Source: Homalodisca vitripennis
Lineage: Eukaryota > Arthropoda > Insecta > Hemiptera > Cicadellidae
Assembly (NCBI RefSeq): GCF_021130785.1
Contig: NC_060209.1
Coordinates: 25,737,501-25,801,500 of the forward strand
DNA: 64,000 bases
Direction: 5' to 3'
This document shows, in pieces, positions 46,060 to 58,833 of the stretch; position 1 is the stretch's first letter; each line of letters opens with the position of its first letter. The notes beneath the pieces were generated by a model. It saw only the letters and a program-made list of their open reading frames with translations. It searched no databases and was not told the origin of the DNA. Made by a program: the position numbers and the translations under genes.

Positions 46060-47355
46060 ATTGGAGCTTAATTCAATATACCGAATTGGTATGTCATATG
46101 GTAAGGAATATCATAAAAATAATAAAAAGAAATTTACGATTCAAACAGAATACTGTTTTAAGGAATATTATTCTGCCACAAAAAAAATTAGTTTCACCCT
46201 TCGACAGTTTAGATGTTTCTCACAATCTACATGAGACTCTGGCACTGTAAGGGTTAATACCATTTAAGTTTTAATTACTCTTACTATCATCCATTTTATA
46301 TTCAGTTAAATGGATGGAAAATGTTTTATTGGAAAATTAAATGAACGAAGCATTAAAACAGACTGCAAAGTCCCGATAACGACGAACCTCCGCCTTAATG
46401 CATTTAATTGTTAACACTAAACCTTTCTGGAATCCTTTGACAATTAAAATAACTATTGCATTAAACGGGAAAAAATTATGGACATTCTAAAACAGAAATA
46501 TACCACAAGTTTCGGTTGTATCGACAATAAACACAGTTGGTCACAGCATCGATTGTTTAAAAGCTTTAATCAACAATTTATTGGTGTTTGGTGTCCCATC
46601 AAGTTGTGATGTCGCTTTAACCGACATTTTCCGAACCATTAGTCTCCAATATCAACAAATACACAATAGCCTCGGATTTTATTACTGATGGTAAATATTC
46701 AAAGCGAGACAAGTACAAATCCTTTGGAGAGGAGGAACCCTAAATGGTATTATTTCATCATCATACTGTTTGTGTTTCAGTTTGATTTTTTTTCAATCAA
46801 TGATGAGACAAATGAATTTTATGTTTTTGTGCTTGCTTGTTTACAATTAAAAATAAATCGTTTTATATTATTACCAGTAAAAATGTTGATAGTAAATATA
46901 AAGGGAATGAAATTTAAATCTGTATACGTGACAAATACTAGCAAGATTTACCTTACACAGTCGACCGGAGTAGGACGTACATTTTTGGAAACCAGTAATT
47001 AACAGAGAGCTTTCAACACAAAATGTATGATTTTAGGTTTACAATTGTACAACTTACAACATGAATTAGAATGTTAATGGTTTATTACGTAATTTAAACG
47101 GAAGGTATTGTGAGCACTGAATAAGTTCGCAAATTATGTGCGGCAGGCTTAGAACTTTAAGTGGTATTTATTGCAATAATTAAATTACATCCAAATGGTA
47201 TTTTAAAATTACAATATCTTTACTTGTTATACTATTACATTTTAAGTTGTATGTCTTCTGGTTCCGGCTTCCTGTGTAGAATCTTGATCATACACCACTC
47301 CATCCTCATCCGAAAAATGCTTCCATAAAATTCTCCATCACTGAAACCTTGATTA
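46060..47355. other. no supported gene
   Basis: The longest frame (46688-47002, plus, 104 codons) starts from a non-repeat, AT-rich context and is rich in F, I, K and N. No domain, splice support or neighbouring coding signal is visible. Confidence 0.45.
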
Positions 47356-47360
47356 ATGTC

Positions 47361-47575
47361 ATCGGCTGAGCGTTAGCGAAGGGGCTCTGTTTATCTGTCT
47401 ATTTTTCCACACAAACAGACAGACAAATGTCAAATGTTTGTTGTTTGTTCTATGTGTGTTTGTATCGAGAAGAAACTAACATATAGACTTGAAATTTCCA
47501 TAAAGCTTCATTTCTATATGGGCAACCGTGTTTGATGGGGCCATGTCACTCCATTAGCCATGGGATTCACATGGA
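47361..47575 (+). repeat. GCTGAGCG dispersed family copy
   Basis: It contains ggctgagcgttagcgaagg, tctgtctatttttccac, an extra cagacagacaaatg block, gagaagaaactaac, atagacttgaaatttcc, ataaagcttcatttctatat and ccatgtcactccatt. Confidence 0.8.
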
Positions 47576-47889
47576 TTCACATTTGGGATAAATGTGATGA
47601 CAACTTTGTTTTTAGAAAAGGTTCGCGGCAACCTCTTAGGTTTTCTGAAATCTGAAAATTGTGTTGTTAAACAATGTGTTGTATTCAGTATGTTTCAATC
47701 TTTTTGGATATTTTCATTGGAGCATAGACTGAAGATTCCATCAGTCGAATCACGGCCCAGTTTTCAGATTCCAGAAAATTTAAAGTTTCGAGTGAATACA
47801 TTAAAACTGTTATCTAATGATACTTCGCCACAAGAAATACAACTATATAACATTATAGCCAATGGCGCAGTGTGGCGGGTACGGCGGTT

Positions 47890-48105
47890 ATCGTAAGATC
47901 AACAACCAGATCAAGCAACACCGAGCGTTACTGCTGCTTGGGTGGGTGACCGCTGAGCGATCCTGTCCTTGCAAGCAGCCCGCCTGCCCGGCCATTGGTG
48001 GTGGTTCGGAAGACGCCGTTGGTTCTCAAATTAAATGTTAGAGAGAGCTTCTTAGTCCTAACTTCGCCTTGTAAAATAAGACATCTTTACTTTACTTTAA
48101 TTTAA
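47890..48105 (+). repeat. 5S rRNA-derived SINE, copy 3 (complete)
   Basis: It reads atcaagcaacaccgagcg, gcttgggtgggtgaccgctg, gatcctgtccttgcaagc, ggtggtggttcggaag, aaatgttagagagagc, ctaacttcgccttg, taaaataagacatctttac. It ends in a TTTACTTTAA-type simple repeat. It is the best match to copy 1 over the whole length. Confidence 0.87.
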
Positions 48106-48329
48106 TTTAATAACATTTTATTAATAATCCACTGTTAGTTCTACCGTCTGCATAATTATAACTGGAAATAAAAATAGTAATTTTAAAATAGGCATATTTA
48201 TTTACTTAAAATTATAGATAATAGTTACAATAGTTTTTACTTGTTTGATTTAAAGTATTTCTTCGAATTAAAAAAAATGATTATAACACATTACTAACCG
48301 CAAACATTTGAGTGCAAGGGGCAAGGGCA

Positions 48330-48610
48330 TATCATGAGGTCTAGTTTACTGTGGAGGATGACTGTTGGAGTTGGTGGTACTCCCAAGAGAGACAGTTATA
48401 CAGCTAGTCTAGACTTAAGGGCGTGACACTTTTGACCGCTTTGACTAGAGAGGCTGGTTCAGAGCTAGTCTCCCTTCTTTTAAGGGGACATGACTGAGAT
48501 TACTTCCCTAAGTCCTGAATAGCTATCCTGAGTATCCTGTCACTTTAGAAGCAGCGCAATGGTCCTTTAGGGACTAACTGCAGTGACAGGTTTCTCAGAT
48601 TCTTGTGCTA
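48330..48610 (+). repeat. dispersed repeat, second copy
   Basis: It shares aggtctagtttactgtgg, aggatgactg, ttgaccgctttgactagag, aggctggttcagagctag and a gaagcagcgcaatggtcc/ctttagggactaac segment. The last of these is the start of a 361-bp satellite monomer. No tandem array follows here. Confidence 0.75.
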
Positions 48611-49500
48611 AGAGAACAAAAAAAGTGTTTAAGGTGGTTAGGTTTTAAAAAATTAAAACTTTATTTATAGGCATTTTTTTTAATTGTACCTTTATATAAT
48701 TTTCTAACATAATTTTTTTCCCATGGTAGTAGAGAGGACGGGTATTTTTGTGCATTTTTGCAAGTTTACGGAAACACACGTTTCTCAAGTTCTATAACTG
48801 ATAGAGGGATATTTTACAAATTTATTCATGAAATTAGTCTATATTCTGTAGTATGGGTTTTACGACATATTAAAAAATAAATTTACAGCTAATGAAAAAT
48901 ATAAAAATGAACCATTTCAAAAAAGATTGCGTTTAAGACTTTTATTATATTTGTGTTTTACAAACTTATGCTACAGGTTGTAAAAACCAACTAATTGGAC
49001 TAAATAAAAAAAAATGAAATCATCCGTCTATCACTTTCAGAGCCTGAGAAATTTATGTTCACTAGTTTAAATATAAATTTTCGGAAAACAGCAAAAACTC
49101 AAAACAAATGCGCTTTATTGTTAGCTTACTCATATTAAAATTGCGCATAAAAATTAGTACTAACACGTTTACTGTTTTGCTTCTTAATTTCTTATTAGTA
49201 TACGATATTATATTAAAGAGAGAAAACGTAAACATACATTTCAAGTTTTGTGAATTAAAAAGTTCCAGTTAGTTAGAAAAATGCAGTTGTTGGACGAACT
49301 AACCCTTAAATACTTTTGGGGCCAATGTTTTGTTATTCAAAGAGTTATTCACACATTATTTTTTCGCAGTTTTGTTTTTTTACACTTTTTCGTTTTATAT
49401 TGATAAAAGCATATTGTAACACTTAATTTTATTTTATCAAATATATTTTTTACACAAAAATTGTATTGTTGTGTAAATAATAATAATAAAAAATAAATAT

Positions 49501-49503
<3 letters not shown>

Positions 49504-49538
<35 letters not shown>
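49504..49538. repeat. (AT)n microsatellite
   Basis: About 17 AT units. Confidence 0.95.
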
Positions 49539-49540
<2 letters not shown>

Positions 49541-49571
49541 CTTCGAGTGTATAAAAGCAGAATTGCTCTGT

Positions 49572-49848
49572 TATATCAATTATTAAACTTCTTGATACAA
49601 AGTTCCTTTAATATTTCGGCTTTTTGCCGTTTTCAAAAAGGTATAATACAAAATAACAATACAGCAACAAAATTTACAAAAGTAAATAAATAAAAAAATA
49701 AAAAAATAAAAACTGACATAAAAATGTCAGTTTTTATTTATTTACTTTTGTAAATTTTGTTGCTGTATTGTTATTTTGTATTATACCTTTTTGAAAACGG
49801 CAAAAAGCCGAAATATTAAAGGAACTTTGTATCAAGAAGTTTAATAAT

Positions 49849-49855
<7 letters not shown>
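49572..49855. repeat. large near-perfect inverted repeat (hairpin of about 280 bp)
   Basis: The arms are identical over about 120 bases, read outside in: atatcaattattaaacttc, ttgatacaaagttcc, atatttcggctttttgccg, ttttcaaaaaggtataatac, gtaaataaataaaaa. They then continue to a centre actgacat-aaaa-atgtcagt. The left arm has about 16 extra A/T bases near 49700. AT microsatellites flank it on both sides (49504-49538 and 49851-49910). Perfect arms imply recent origin or active correction. Confidence 0.93.

Positions 49856-49911
<56 letters not shown>
49851..49911. repeat. (AT)30 microsatellite
   Basis: Thirty AT units abut the right end of the hairpin. The alternating Y-I frame over it is an artefact. 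Confidence 0.95.
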
Positions 49912-49912
<1 letters not shown>

Positions 49913-49919
49913 CTTTGTT

Positions 49920-50040
49920 TTTTTTGATGAAAGGATTTTGAAGGAGATAAGATTTTCGGACATTCACTGATACAAAAAGTCAGTAACACTGCGTTTCGAG
50001 TATTTCAATCTGATCTCTCCTTCCCTAATCTCTCCTAAAT
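49920..50040 (+). repeat. fold-back family C relative
   Basis: The order gatgaaaggattttgaagg, agataagattttcggacatt, cactgatacaaaaa, gcgtttcgagtatttcaatc matches 63753-63915. Confidence 0.65.
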
Positions 50041-51170
50041 ATTATAAATATCCTAAATATTTTAATAAAGAATGACAAAGGAGAAGTATAGAGGTTGTAT
50101 AGTCTCCTGCTCACTTTCTGTATCGAAAAATACCTAACCGATGGCCGACAAAGATTTCTCATGGAACAACCTATATTTTATATAAAATAACTTATCAAAA
50201 CTTTTTTATTCTTGACTATTTTCTTTTTAACCAGCTCGTTTAAGAAATTATAGACTATTAAAGTATGACACGTTTTAATATTTAATAATTGTTGTTGATT
50301 TATCTTAAACGCATGAATGAAATATGTGAAAGGCGTTACGTTATGTGCACTGTTAGTATGGTATATACGTTTAGTAATTAAGCGTTAGTATAGTTGATAA
50401 ACACGAGTATTTAATACAACGAAATAGTGACCACCATAGCCATCGGTTACCACAAATAGTGTTGAGACTACTTTATATTACATGTGCATTCGCTCTTAAC
50501 TATGCATCCATCCACATAGAATCTGACTTGGATGTACCTATAGTGATATATATATTTCTTAGTATTAAATAGGCTGTTAAGTAATTTAACTTACGATTTA
50601 TTACCGAACGTAAACACGGTACAGTCTAATTAGCAATAACGTCTGTCGCTTTTTTATTAATGCAATTATTCAAACAACGGTCCTGAAAACAAATAAAACG
50701 TGTAGGAAAAAAAGTCAACTTTAAAAGGTTGTACCTCCTAAATGAATGGATAAATAAATGTGTTCAAATTTAAACGGAATTTTGTATCGGTTATAATAAT
50801 AAAATAGGAAATCAAAATTAGTGGCCTGTACTTAACAAAAGTTTACATTCAAAATGTGCCCCCAAACATTTATAATTGATTTACACAAAACTAATCGTGG
50901 TATTTTGATTGTACTCACAAAACTAGAATGATGTAAATTTTCCCAATGGGTTGAATTTTACACATCGCTGGCACCGATTTGTATGTTGCTTCAAAATAAA
51001 AATGACCTCAAACTTGTTATATAACGATCATAGCAATGCCAGTTAACAAGTGCATACAGCACGGATGGCGTTATAGGCTTCCCTAAGGTACTTTGTATTA
51101 TAACTACATGTATTAGCACGTAACATTTTCAAACGTCATAATCACAGATTGTACACAGTTTATATACTCG
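50041..51170. other. no recognised feature
   Basis: AT-rich, without repeat matches or plausible frames. Confidence 0.5.
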
Positions 51171-51179
51171 GCCATTTTA

Positions 51180-51370
51180 ATTTTTAAATACTGCTTACCC
51201 ATTAGACCAATGTAAAAATGTATGCTGAAGCTGTGACATGCACAATCATCAACCTTATGTTGCTTGTATAGAAATTAAGTTTCATGCAAAATGTCGAGTC
51301 TATAGGACAGCTAGTTTTTTTTTAATATCCTGTGTTCGGACAAAAATGAAATCTTTCCAGTTTCATGATA
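51180..51370 (-). repeat. GCTGAGCG dispersed family, diverged copy
   Basis: On the minus strand it keeps ttacattggtctaatgggtaa, a gtgcatgtcac block, caagcaacataagg and catgaaacttaatttctat. The diagnostic GCTGAGCG word is eroded. Confidence 0.55.
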
Positions 51371-52485
51371 AGAAAGAATGATTTAAGCATTTAATGTTCC
51401 AAGCTTACACAGAAATAAAACACATGCTACAGTAATAGTTAGGTAAAATTACAATGTTTGTTCAGGTTCACATTTTGTGCGTTTTGCTTATTTATTTATA
51501 CGTTATTTGGTTGCACCTCGTGATTACATAAATTATCATTAATCAGTTGTAATAAGCATTACAATTGCACTCAAGTGTAATAAGCATGATTTACAATACA
51601 CTTTGCCATTATTGTACTATTATAAGAATTAATATATTTATGGATAAATCGATCAATACAAATTTTTAACTTAATAAAGTTATCTACCAAATAAACGAAT
51701 TTGTTTGTACTTTTACAGAAATCCAGAGCAGGAATTTCGTTTAAGACAATAATCATTATAAATTAAGTTTTTGAGGTCTTTTTACGTGAAACATGTTATT
51801 CCACTTACTACAACATACAGTAGTAAGAATGTCAGTAAGTATTACTAAACGTAAATAAAGAAGAAATGTAAATAAAGTAATCGAGGACAAACACTTATAA
51901 GCTGTAAAAGCAGCAGATAATGAAGTTGGCAAGTCGAACTATTGAAGCTTTAATTAACCACGATTGAAGATTATATTTCGACAACAAGCTTAACGGAGTT
52001 GAAGCCTCTCTATAATCCTTGGACAAGCTTTGACAGGATTTGAGAGATTTGACCAACAACAGCAAGCTGATTAGCAGAGACTCAAAGACTTTAGCGACTC
52101 CAACGGCCGCCTAGCGCCGCGTCAACTAATCCTATAAACTTTTGATTACAGTTATAATGTGGAGAGCCTTTATAATACTCGTATATCGTGGAGCAACTTA
52201 ATTGAACTGGGATGGAATTAAGTGTATTTACGATGGGAATATACCTGTGCAGAGTTAGTTTCTAAATTTTCATTTGATGCAGTACCTCTCTGATCTGTGT
52301 TTGTAATTACGATAGGAATATGTATATATTTTGCTTGTATAAGAAGCAAAATATGGTACATGTACTTGCTTATTGGTAACAACAAATGTGAAGCAAAAGA
52401 AATCTTCATGTGAAGCCCTAACTTCGCTTGCAGAAATAATAAATTATTTACTTTCTTTTGTACATCTTTAAAGGTACTCGTATTC
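51371..52485. other. no recognised feature
   Basis: Short frames only. A small GC-richer patch near 52090-52125 is unexplained. Confidence 0.45.
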
Positions 52486-52494
52486 TTCATTAGT

Positions 52495-53150
52495 TACGAA
52501 ACACTGTTTTATAACTTAATGAAAGTGTAATTTAAAAGGTGAAATTGAACTGAAAATAAATCACTTGAAAAGTCGTGGATTTATTCTGTGCCAAGGCTTT
52601 GTGGAAAACCAATAGATGGTTCACAAAGCTTCACGATTCTTCTGGTTTTAAAAATAAAATTGATTCACAAAAACTAAAAAAAGGGTCTAACCATCACGAA
52701 TTAAAATTTCTGCTTGTAATAAAAACCAACTAAAATTCTTTAAAAATGCTTGTGAACTTTTTTACAAATTTGGATCAAAAACTGTTAATAATATTTAATT
52801 ATATAACAAAAATTATTTTAGAAAGGTATTCATACTTTTCATTAAATACAAAACGCAGTAATTTGAACTGAATGCAAGTGTAATTTCAAAGTTGAAATTG
52901 AATTGAAAATTAAATCACTTGAAACCACAGAGATTTATTCTATGTACAAACTTTTTTATAAAACCAATAGAAGTTTTCACAATTCTTCTTGCTTTGAAAA
53001 TAAAATTAATTCAAATACAAAAACTAAAAAAGAGTCTAACTATTCCAAATTAAAATTTCTTCTTGTAATAAAATTCAAGTAAAAAGCTCTTGTCTAGCTT
53101 CTTTGCAAATTTTGATCAAAAACTGTAATTAATATTTAGTTATATTTAAA
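52495..53150 (+). repeat. diverged tandem duplication, unit about 350 bp
   Basis: Anchors recur with 343-353-base spacing. They are aagtgtaattt (52524 and 52877), tgaaattgaactgaaaa(t)aaatcacttg, gatttattctgtgc/gatttattctatgt, aattaaaatttcttcttg and gatcaaaaactgt (52773 and 53116). Divergence is around 20 percent, so the duplication is old. Confidence 0.85.
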
Positions 53151-53214
53151 AAATTGAATATTAAAACTGATTGCTAATTGAAATTAAATACTTCTAAACA
53201 TTGCACAAAAAATT

Positions 53215-54992
53215 GAAATATATACAAAAACTCGCCTTCGGCTCGCTGGGGGCTACGCCCCCAGGCCCCCAAAGTAAACGCTTGCAAATTCGGGGATAAG
53301 CGGAATTCGGTGACTGGTTAAGTCCGGACATTAAGTAAATGACAAGGGATTTAAAAATTGACCTTTTTCATAGATTTTTTTCCGGATTCGTAAAAACTTT
53401 TGACTTTGAGGGCATTTTGCGGTTAAACCGTTAGAGATACGACAAAAAGTGACTGGACCTTTCTTGTTGGAAATTTAATTTTGTCTTTCGATTGTGCCCT
53501 CAGATCTGATCTACGACCTATGGTTTAGCCAGAAATGAGCTCGGGAGAAAAGTCTGCACGGGTCAGCTATCTTGAATTGTTTAGTATAAACATAATAAAA
53601 ACCGACCTCAAGGCAGTATTTTAAGTCGAACAGGGGGTTTAATATCACCAGGAGACTATCTAGTCAAGGCGAGAAATTCCCTGGGTGGGTGATTAATGTT
53701 AAGGAGGTTAAGACAAGAGGGGGTTTAATTTCGTCAGGATATTGTCTGGTCATATGAACAAATTCCCAGGGGGGGTTAACGTTACCGGGGGATAAGTCTC
53801 CAGGGGGTTATCTGGTCATACCAGGATCTTCCCAGGGGGGGGGGGGTTAAGAGATTTGGTGACTGGTAAAATTCGGACATGAGGTCATGGCAGGAAATTC
53901 CCTGGGGGGGGTTTAATGTTACCAGGGGGGTTAACACATCAGGGGGTTGAATGTACAGGAGGTTATCAGGTCATACCAGGAAATCCCCGGGGGGGGGGGT
54001 TAATATTACCGGGGGTTAATGACACACTTGGGCCTTTTTTAGAGGGTATTGTGTCTGTGAACATAATAAATATTCCTCTGTCCCTATCTACTATTGACGC
54101 TTAGCTAACGCTCAGCCAACTCCCGAAGTCACTGAACCTTTTCTGTAGATCACGTGATTTCCTAAATCCCGTTTAAAATTTGTTTTGAGTTACGACCAAC
54201 CGTTTAGCCGCTATCAAGCCCGGAATGTAAATTTTTAGGCGAAAATGTCCAATATTTTCACTTGATCGCGTTTTGCGGTCAAACTAAGGGAAATATAGTA
54301 AAAAGTCACTGGACCTTTTTTGTAGGTCATCTTATTTCCTAAATAAAACGTTAGTCTTATTTTGACCTCCGACCAATGGTTTCGCCGCTATCGACCCCAA
54401 AAACAAAAGTTTCGCGTAAAAGTTACAACAAAATTGTACATAATCACGTTTTTCGGCCAAACCAATCGAGATAGGGCAAAAGATTACTGGACCTTTTCTG
54501 TAGATCGCGCAATTTGCTAATTTGATGGGTCAATCAGATTTGAGCTACGACCAACGGTTCGGCCGCTATCGGGCTTGAAACATTATTTTTATCGAAAAAA
54601 TCTCTGGAATTTCAAATGTTCGAGCGTTTTGTCGCTTAACCATGGAAGATAGAGCAAAAAGTCATTAGACCTTTTTTGTAGTTCACTTCATTCCTGACCA
54701 TGAATTTTCCGTCAGATCCGAGCTAGCTCCAACGGTTCGCCCGCTATCGGGCTTACAAAAAATGCCTGCAGGGGTGAAGAATGCGCGATTTTTTGGGAAT
54801 TTTTTTGAGGGGTTGAAAATGAAAAATTCTCACTTTTCGGGATTTTCCTGGTGGTTACACGTGGAAAGCTATCTGTGTACCAAATTTCAAGTCTCTAACT
54901 CATCTGAAAGTAGGTTAGAATTAGTATACGTGAGTGAGTGAGTGAGTCAGTCAGTCAGTCAGTTACACATGCGGTTGTATATATATTAGACT
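53215..54992 (+). mobile_element. composite repeat with internal tandem units, class unknown
   Basis: The ends atatatacaa (53219) and ttgtatatat (54976) are inverted. The 5' part has a GC hairpin, ctgggggc-tac-gcccccag (53246-53264). A G-rich tract with recurrent ggttaatgttacc and long G runs follows (53630-54020). Then come about four tandem units of about 179 bases marked by gtcactggacc(t)ttttctgtag, ctacgaccaacggtt and gccgctatcg. A tail with ccaaatttcaagtctctaac and (gtga)/(gtca) repeats at 54931-54964 closes it. No coding frame is seen. It resembles a non-autonomous transposon that carries a satellite, but I cannot name its class. Confidence 0.65.
54125..54760 (+). repeat. tandem units of about 179 bp inside the composite repeat
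   Basis: Unit starts are near 54127, 54305, 54484 and 54660, with an isolated related unit near 53430. Each has a ggacctttttt(g/c)tag, a (c/t)ctacgaccaa block, a ttcgccgctatcg block and a ttttgcggtcaaac-like block. Confidence 0.85.
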
Positions 54993-57900
54993 CAATTATT
55001 CAAATTTACAAAAGTTAAAAAAGTAAATGAAATTATTCGGAAAAACAAAATTCAGGACAGTTGGAGTTGTGGCGGAACGTGTTTTTTAAGATATACTAAT
55101 ACTATCAAGAGTCTAAAGTAAAGTGAGAGAGTTTGTCAACTGAGGGGCCAAAGGCGTTGGGGGAGGGCGTGGTCAATGTAGGGAGGTCTAAATGAGATGT
55201 TCAAGCCTTACTGATAATCAGGATTTGAATAACAGAATAACGCAGGTTTCGTTCACCACATCGGCATGGTTCCGACCCAGCCAACGGCCTGCTAACAGAC
55301 ACAAGTTGATGCCTTGATTCCCACAAAGGGGCCTAGTCGTGGGCGAATCGTCGCTAACATTTTACTCCACGGCGCAGTATACTTTTACTGTCAGGGGAAT
55401 ATAAAAAGTATTCTTATAATATTATAATGACTTCAATTATCATGAACTGGGCAAGTGCAATCGAAGAGATTTCCCTCTTAGAGATCACAAGTTTCTAGTG
55501 CATTGTAATGACAGGTGCATAAACATAAGTCTGAAAATAAAATAAAAAATATTTCAAAAAATCTTAGCGTTGTATTAATGAAAATACTTAGCTTGGCAAG
55601 CACTATTAAGATGCAAAAACAAGTGAAACATACGTATTGTAAAGTTAGATTTGTTTCTTGGGCATGATATTGGTTTGAGTATTACTCCCATTGTAGTATT
55701 GTAGAACTAATTGTTGTTGGTTTTGCCAGTGCTTCACTCTCCCCTCTACTGTTCGCTATCGTCAGAGCCAATAAGCGCAATAAGCCCTACAGACAGATGG
55801 ACAGACACGCTGCAGACAGCAATATAACTCCCCCTCCCTCCCCCCAACCTGTCAGCACTGATGGCTATCTGTGGGTCAGGGGTTGATTGCACCCCATACC
55901 ACATTTCCCTGGTATTTCTGGCGTTAAACTTGTGCGAAATATCACTTGTGGATTGTGGATGACGGAGAGAAGGAATATTTTAATGTTAATATGAAACATT
56001 TAATTTAGTTGTTGCAAGTACTGTATCTAATATAAAGTAAGATTATGGGGTTTTATCATAAATTAAATAAAAATATGTAAAGCAACATAAGGCAAAATGT
56101 AACACATCTGCAAAGTATCTTATATGGGTCGATTCATGAATCAAAGTTTCTTTTTCTAATTACATATTATGTGTCTTCCTATTTTTGCTCGTGCAGGTAA
56201 CAATGTAATGTATCTAGATGGCTGTGTTGTTGAATTCTAACATGCTATATTTTAAATTAACTCCATTACTGTAATAACCTGAATAATCACAGGTGTTACT
56301 GCAAAAATAAATAATTGTAGTTGGGAAAGTGGTCGAAAATTCATGTTAACACTGAAGAAGTCGTTACTTTCATTAGCATTCTCTATTTTCCTAAGAATCT
56401 TAATTTTATTTCATTGCATCATTTACAAGCTCAAACCATTTTAATAATGCCTTCCAGTGAGTATAGATTTTATGTTTCATTGAAGGAGGAGCTCTTATTG
56501 GGAGACAAATTATGTTCTTTAAAAGAAACACATAATTCTCCCATGATTTTTAATTTCTTACACAAAGCCTTTCGACTTCCAAGATGCCATCGTCAGGTAT
56601 ATAATGAATTTTATGGTTTCGTCTTTGTGCAATGGTTTAATCTAATTTATTCATCTGCAACATACACAATTAAATCTTAACACATTGAACGCACTAGAGA
56701 TGCTGACCATTGAGATGAATTGAAGATCACTTAGTATAAATCTACAATGAATGTGAGCTTATATGAACAACTGAAACATGATCTTATACTTAGTCTCTTC
56801 CAATGAGCGTGAAAGATTTTTCATCTTTATTCAATGACCCATCCCAATGGAGTCACTAAATACCAAATTTCATAAGTTTAGCGTATAATTTTGAATTCCG
56901 TTTTGTTTTGACGCCGATTATAACAATCATATGGCGAAAAGATATAGCAGGCTTGATTAGGCTAAATTAGCTTCAGCTAATTCACAAAAATTACTGAAAT
57001 GAACTTATAAAACAATCATGTAGTTGTAAATTCTTCTTCTTCTCTTACACTTCTTCTTTTTTTTTAAATTTGTAGATGACACGCCATAAGAATTTGTCAG
57101 AGGGAATGTATTGAAAGTTGACGTAATAATCACAGTATGATAATGCTCAGATAAGAATATTTATTCTTGTACTACTTTTTCAGATATGAAACTATTACAG
57201 AATTCAGAATGTATTTAGATGTCCATGTCAAACCAGAGGGAGAGCAGGAAGTAATATTGTTTAACATTACCGTAGGTTTGGATATTTAGTTTTGTTTGTA
57301 CTGTTTGTGATTTTACATAGTTGTACATAGACGTGGTTCCCTCAAACTTAACAGAATCAAACTCCCCTGATGTATGCGTTTATGCGTTGAACCACGTTTT
57401 TGATAAGCTCAACGTTGAAAAGCTCCAGAACACAACACATTTGTATTATTCCAAGCGTATCAGTGAGTACATAGTTGTAACTTCAGATTCTAACACAAGG
57501 TGTAAACGCTTTTAGAAGACTCTCGCGCTGCCCATAGTTAATCATTCAGAAATTTTAGATTCTCTAATTTGATTAGCACTATAGGATTAGAGAAAAGTAG
57601 ATGTAAAAATTCCTAAAATTCTGATTGATATAAAAGTAAATTTTTTGTTAAAATAATTTACATACAGCGAAGTACAAGGTGCCGGTTCGTATTTTTATCA
57701 CACTTATAAATTAGGTATACTCTCTATTAATCGCGTAATAGACTTAACTAAATAAAACGATTCATTATTATTGACCTTTGCCTGATATTAAATCATTATA
57801 ATTGTGAAAATTTGGAAGTAACATTATTGCTTGAATAACTTTGACAGCCCTACAATGAAACGCCAGGTGCTGTGTTCATATTTTTATCCCATCTGTAAAC

Positions 57901-58345
57901 AATGTTGTAATCCTCATCATCCCTTTATTTGGCACTTTTTATGAGCGCATTTACCATATTATTACTTTTATTCATCCGATGTTCATCGTTCTATTAAGTA
58001 AGCACTTGAAATGTCCAGAATCGTTCTATGTATAGTAATTACGAATTTATTACTTTTAATTTCTCCTTTATAACAAAGTTTAATAGCTACCTACCTTAAA
58101 AACTTCGGGGTCGGAAATACAATAATAAATCCAATTAATTTGGCTGAGCAGTATTCCAGCAATCACCTCGCCGTGCGTTGGTTGGAAAACTCGGCTTAGG
58201 TTTGTCCCATTGTAATAATATGCACTTTTAGTCTTTTTTATCAGACTCTTTTATACAATAAACCGATTATTGTTTTGTAGAAAAAACGAATACGGCTACA
58301 AATATCGTATTAAAATTTGAAAAGAAGTGCTAAAAGTCTCGAAAT
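54993..58345. other. no supported gene
   Basis: There are GC-richer patches at 55130-55380 and 55725-55920 that I cannot classify. The longest frame (56321-56680, plus, 119 codons) begins at TTG, has no domain I recognise and could be chance. The rest is AT-rich. Confidence 0.45.
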
Positions 58346-58378
58346 TAAAAAAAAAAAATATATATATATATATATATT
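58346..58378. repeat. poly-A plus (AT)n microsatellite
   Basis: About ten A followed by roughly a dozen AT units. Confidence 0.9.
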
Positions 58379-58833
58379 TACATTAAATGTTTGTGGCAAT
58401 TTTAAGATACTCATCCTAAAGATTTGTAGTTTGACTTGTAGGGTGTTTAATTTTTTGAATATTTAGATGTTGAAGTGCAAATCAATTATTTTTAACTTTT
58501 TTTGAGTAATTGAAAAGTGCTTAGAAAAACTAAAATGTTTGGATGTTTAATGATCATAACCTCTAAATGAAACATCCCCCATAACGATGTTACAAAAAGA
58601 ACGTAGTTAAAGTGAATTAAGTTTAACATAGTCCTTTATTATTTGCAAATTATGGAGAGACTTAATAAGAATCAACAGAAAAAACAGTAACGTAAAGGTG
58701 AAACAGCAGCGCCGCAGAAGCATCAAACATGGTCGGAATCCCGGACCAAGCGGTTTCAAAATATTTATCACCAAGCAGGTCCAGCAGACACGCCTGCCCT
58801 TGGTGTTTTAGTTAAATAAAACATAATGTTTAA

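Noticed and set aside
46688..47002. 104-codon plus-strand frame
   Set aside because: AT-driven composition (F, I, K, N), no motif and no conservation signal visible.
49734..49967. 77-codon frame with alternating Y and I
   Set aside because: It is the translation of the AT microsatellite and one hairpin arm.
56321..56680. 119-codon plus-strand frame
   Set aside because: It starts at TTG, has no recognised domain, splice support or codon bias, and lies in AT-rich DNA where such lengths can occur by chance.
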